Positions 60,768-64,000 of a stretch of 64,000 nucleotides of DNA are shown piece by piece. Both the position numbers and the translations under genes were made by a program. Every line of letters starts with the position of its first letter. Within the stretch, counting starts at the first letter, position 1. The notes beneath the pieces were generated by a model, which saw nothing but the letters and a program-made list of their open reading frames with translations, did not search any database and was not told the DNA's origin. Origin of the DNA: Candidatus Sulfotelmatobacter sp. (GTDB lineage Bacteria > Vulcanimicrobiota > Vulcanimicrobiia > Vulcanimicrobiales > Vulcanimicrobiaceae); contig DATJRY010000011.1 of NCBI GenBank assembly GCA_035504415.1, positions 248,001 to 312,000 on the forward strand. Direction: 5' to 3'.

Positions 60768-63700
60768 ATGCTGACCAGCCTTTTCGTCAAGCGCCCGACG
60801 CTGGTGTTCGTGCTGCTCGCGCTCATGCTGCTGGCAGGCGCGCTCGCTGCGAGCACGCTCGTCCAGCAACAGTTTCCGAACGTCTCTCAACCGACCGTCA
60901 GCATCAACGTGCAGTACCCGGGCGCATCGACGACGGTGATGCGCGACGCCGTCGTCGAGCCCATCGAGAACGCTCTCGCGGGCGCCGCGAACCTGCAGAC
61001 GACGAGCTCGACGATCCAGCAAGGTCAGGCTTCGATCGTCGCGACGTTCTATATCACGTCCGACGAGAACACCGACCTCACGAACACGCAGACCGCCATC
61101 ACCCAGGCCGAGCACAACCTTCCGACGTCGATCCAGCCGCCGACGCTGGCCATTCGCGACCCGTCGCAGGCGGTCGTCGTGGTGATCTCGCTCTCGTCCT
61201 CGAAGATGACGGCCGGAGAGCTCAACCTGATCGCGACCGGTCGCGTCGTGCCCGACATCGAGCAGATCCCCGACATCTCGAACGTGAGCGTCGGCGGACA
61301 GGTCACGCCGGCCTTCGAGGTCGTCGCGAACCCGACCGCGCTCAACGCGTACGGCCTTACGCTGAACGACCTCATCAGCACGGTCGCCGACAACAACCTG
61401 CGCGCCCCGGGCGGCATCGCCTACGGCCCGAACCGCGAGACGCAGATCGACATCCGCGGCGACATCGAGACGCCCGAGTCGATCGCCGGGCTGCCGGTTT
61501 CGGCCCCCAACGCTCCGGCGAACGCGGCCGCGACGACGGCGGCCGGCACCATCGACCCCTGGACCTCGGCTTCGCAGGTCGTTCGCGTCGGTGACGTGGC
61601 GAGCGTCGTCGACGGCTACGAGCCGCGGCGCCAGGTCGCCGCGATCAACGGCATCAACGGCGTCTTCCTGCAGATCCAAAAGTCGTCGACGTCGTCCGAG
61701 GTCGACGCCTCGAACCACGTGATCGCCGCCCTCCCGCGCATCGAAGCGCAATTCCCCGACATCAACTTCTCGGTCGTCCACGTCCAGTCGAAGTACACGG
61801 CGCAGCAGATCGACAGCGTGATCCGCACCTTGACCGAAGGGATCATCTTGACGGGCATCGTCATGCTGTTCTTCCTCGGCTCGTGGCGCAACGCGATCGT
61901 CGTGCTGGTCGCCATCCCGGCCTCGCTGTGCGTCGCGCTGTTCGTCATGAAGATGATGAACCTGACACTCGACACGATCTCGCTGCTCGGCATGACCTTG
62001 GTCGTCGGCATCCTGGTCGACGACTCGACGGTCGTGCTCGAGAACATCGAGCGCCACTTCGAGCTGGGACAGTCGCCGGCCGAAGCCGCGGTCAGCGGCC
62101 GAACCGAGATCGGGACGGCGGCCGTCGTCATCACCCTAGTCGACGTGGTCGTGTTCTTGCCGATCGCGTTCCTGCAGGGACAGGTCGGCCGCAACCTGGC
62201 CGAGTTCGGCATCGTGGTCGTCATCTCGACGCTGACCTCGCTGTTCGTCTCGTTCACGATCACACCGAGCCTCGCCGGCAACTGGGCGCTCAAGTCGCAC
62301 TGGAAGCCGCCGTTCTTCATTCGCGCCTTCGAGCGCGGCTTCAGCAACGTGCGCTCCTGGTACGCGCACAAGGTGTTGCCGTGGGGGCTCTCTCATCGCG
62401 TGATCGTCGTCGCGGTCTGTGCCGCCTCGTTCGTGTTCGCGATGTCGTTGGTCCCGCTGGGCATCGTCGGCTCGACGTTCATCCCGCCGGTCGACCGCGG
62501 CGAGATCTTCATGCAAATCACCTATCCCGTCGGGACGCCGCTGGCGACGACCTCGCAGGCGGTGTTCACGCTCGAGCGCGCGATCCGTCGGTATCCCGAC
62601 ATCGACGCCGACACGGCGGTGGCGGGCGGCTACTCCTCGCCGTTCGGGGGCTTCCTGGTCCAAGGCAACGTCGGGCAGGTCCACCTGTTCTTGGACGACG
62701 ACCGGCGCCATTCGACGAACTACTGGGTCAGCCAATACACGAAGCTCGCTCACAAGGTCTTGCCGGACGCGAACGTCGTGGTCATCCCGGCGACGGGCAC
62801 CGGCGGCGGCAACGCGCAGCCCGTCGACGAGCTCGTCACCGACGTCTCGGGCGGCGACCCCACCCCGTACGCGGAAAAAGTCTATCAAGCACTGGTTCAG
62901 ACGCCGGGAGCGACGAACGTCTACAGCGCCGCATCGCAGCTCACCCCGCAGGTGGAGCTGCGCTTCGACCGCGCCCGCGCCCGCGCGCTCAACGTGAGCA
63001 TCGGGAACGCCGCCACGGCGGCCGAAGCCGCGTTCGGCGGCGCCATCGCCACCCAGTTCAACACGCCCGACGGCCTCGAGCAGGTCCAAGTCATCTATCC
63101 GCTCGAGGACCAGTCACAGCTCTCGGCGATCTCGGAGATCCCGGTTCGCGCGACCAACGGGAGCGTCGTCCACTTGGGCGACTTCTCGACCTTCGTTTGG
63201 ACCCCGGCGCCGCCGCTGATCACGCGCGTGGATCGCAACAGCGTCGTCGACATCAGCTCGAACGTCGCGCCCGGCGAGTCGCTCTCGAACGTCCAGAAGG
63301 CGTTCACGGCGCGCGTCAAGGCGCTCAACCTGCCCAAGAACATCATCGTGCGGCCGCGTCCGCTGGGTCAGCAAGATCTGATGGGTCAGACCCTCGAGGG
63401 CCTGGGCGGCTCGCTGATCCTCTCGGTCGTCCTGGTGTTCTTGCTGATGGTCGCGCTCTACAACAGCTATCGCTCGCCGCTGATCATCTTGTTCTCGGTC
63501 CCGGTGGCCGCGTTCGGCGCGCTCGGCGCGCTGGCGATCACGCGCGGGACGCTCAACTTGTTCTCGCTGATCGGGACGATCTTGCTGGTCGGGATCGTGA
63601 CCAAGAACGGCATCCTGCTGGTCGACTACGCGAACACGCTGCGCGAGCGCGGCCGTTCGAAGCTCGACGCGATCAAGGAGAGCGCGTTCACCCGGTTCCG

Positions 63701-63989
63701 CCCGATCATCATGACGTCGATCTCGGTCGTGGCCGGCAACTTCCCGCTGGCGCTGGCGCTCGAGCCGGGCTCGGAAGTGCGATCCAGCCTGGGCGTCGTC
63801 GTCATCGGCGGCATCCTCAGCTCGCTGGTACTCACGCTGGTGCTGGTGCCGGTCATGTACATGTACTTGGCGCCCGAGCACTTCCACGGCAGCCACCACA
63901 TCGAGTCGACCGACGACGACGGCGACGGGCGCCACGTCGTACCGCACGGCATCGTCGACGGACACGGGACGCTGCCCGCGCGGGCCTGA
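60768..63989 (+). CDS. RND multidrug efflux permease (AcrB/HAE1-like)
   Basis: 1073 residues, with two sets of six helices around large periplasmic domains. Visible: FVKRPTLVFVLLALMLLAGA at the N-terminus, VGILVDDSTVVLENIERH with the two proton-relay Asp, PIAFLQGQVG, VDRGEIFMQITYPVGTPLATT and, in the second half, LGTILLVGIVTKNGILLVDYANTLRERG. The tail is acidic and His-rich. It takes drugs or lipids from the periplasm or membrane and uses the proton gradient. No outer-membrane factor gene follows in the window. Confidence 0.95.
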   Translation: MLTSLFVKRPTLVFVLLALMLLAGALAASTLVQQQFPNVSQPTVSINVQYPGASTTVMRDAVVEPIENALAGAANLQTTSSTIQQGQASIVATFYITSDENTDLTNTQTAITQAEHNLPTSIQPPTLAIRDPSQAVVVVISLSSSKMTAGELNLIATGRVVPDIEQIPDISNVSVGGQVTPAFEVVANPTALNAYGLTLNDLISTVADNNLRAPGGIAYGPNRETQIDIRGDIETPESIAGLPVSAPNAPANAAATTAAGTIDPWTSASQVVRVGDVASVVDGYEPRRQVAAINGINGVFLQIQKSSTSSEVDASNHVIAALPRIEAQFPDINFSVVHVQSKYTAQQIDSVIRTLTEGIILTGIVMLFFLGSWRNAIVVLVAIPASLCVALFVMKMMNLTLDTISLLGMTLVVGILVDDSTVVLENIERHFELGQSPAEAAVSGRTEIGTAAVVITLVDVVVFLPIAFLQGQVGRNLAEFGIVVVISTLTSLFVSFTITPSLAGNWALKSHWKPPFFIRAFERGFSNVRSWYAHKVLPWGLSHRVIVVAVCAASFVFAMSLVPLGIVGSTFIPPVDRGEIFMQITYPVGTPLATTSQAVFTLERAIRRYPDIDADTAVAGGYSSPFGGFLVQGNVGQVHLFLDDDRRHSTNYWVSQYTKLAHKVLPDANVVVIPATGTGGGNAQPVDELVTDVSGGDPTPYAEKVYQALVQTPGATNVYSAASQLTPQVELRFDRARARALNVSIGNAATAAEAAFGGAIATQFNTPDGLEQVQVIYPLEDQSQLSAISEIPVRATNGSVVHLGDFSTFVWTPAPPLITRVDRNSVVDISSNVAPGESLSNVQKAFTARVKALNLPKNIIVRPRPLGQQDLMGQTLEGLGGSLILSVVLVFLLMVALYNSYRSPLIILFSVPVAAFGALGALAITRGTLNLFSLIGTILLVGIVTKNGILLVDYANTLRERGRSKLDAIKESAFTRFRPIIMTSISVVAGNFPLALALEPGSEVRSSLGVVVIGGILSSLVLTLVLVPVMYMYLAPEHFHGSHHIESTDDDGDGRHVVPHGIVDGHGTLPARA

Positions 63990-64000
63990 CGCCAGGGCGC

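Noticed and set aside
59481-62057. Minus-strand open frame of 858 codons
   Set aside because: Antisense of the RND adaptor and pump genes; no domain resemblance.

Overview
The window is GC-rich chromosomal DNA with densely packed, mostly vertically ordered bacterial genes. Two large TonB-dependent receptors, an RND efflux pump, a decahaem-free CxxCH beta-barrel protein and lipoproteins indicate a diderm. A csaB-type pyruvyl transferase next to a DUF5693 membrane protein, and secreted proteins rich in short propeller repeats, resemble what is known from Candidatus Eremiobacterota / Vulcanimicrobiota (WPS-2). That placement is inference from gene content; no rRNA is present to test it.

Layout. 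1-4.4 kb: 5' part of ileS, a site-2 protease, csaB and a DUF5693 protein, preceded by a structured leader RNA with a terminator (about 4365-4570). 4.6-9.7 kb: enoyl-CoA hydratase, a CxxCH outer-membrane-like protein with a cupredoxin lipoprotein, and an operon of small membrane protein, TPR protein, OmpR-type regulator and histidine kinase. 9.7-14.4 kb: a plus-strand run of TonB-type barrel protein, bacterial GH47 mannosidase and family-5 solute-binding lipoprotein. 14.4-18.6 kb: sugar isomerase, thioesterase, tRNA-Val, MATE pump, cytochrome P460. 18.6-23.3 kb: a complete branched-chain amino acid type (Liv) ABC transporter operon. 23.4-25.2 kb: WYL regulator and a two-domain glyoxalase-fold protein that diverge around a perfect palindrome. 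25.2-31.4 kb: two divergent TonB-dependent receptors. 31.5-37.3 kb: small enzymes and regulators (VOC, HxlR, lytic transglycosylase, CmoB-like methyltransferase, SDR, epoxide hydrolase, VOC, YciI).

37.4-46.26 kb is the accessory part: a defence-like island lying between housekeeping genes and a tRNA-Glu gene. On the plus strand it carries a DndB-like DGQHR protein, a small zinc-ribbon protein, an unknown coiled-coil protein and a SIR2-family protein. On the minus strand it carries an Eco57I-type N6-adenine methyltransferase, a GIY-YIG-like protein and a small unknown protein. A 15-bp inverted repeat sits at both ends (37414-37428 and 46245-46259), and two very strong hairpins lie around the first two genes. 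No DndCDE partners, integrase or transposase are visible. This combination is the best candidate for an undescribed system.

46.3-50 kb returns to core functions: tRNA-Glu, tRNA-Met, a Tyr/Gly/Pro-rich secreted protein, enolase, NDK and BirA. 50-57.4 kb: a seven-repeat propeller lipoprotein, an S53 peptidase, a DUF3343 protein, a split chemoreceptor pair and an archaemetzincin. 57.5-64 kb: acpS, fused NAD(P)HX repair enzyme, and an RND adaptor plus inner-membrane pump. No rRNA, CRISPR array or recognisable insertion sequence was seen.
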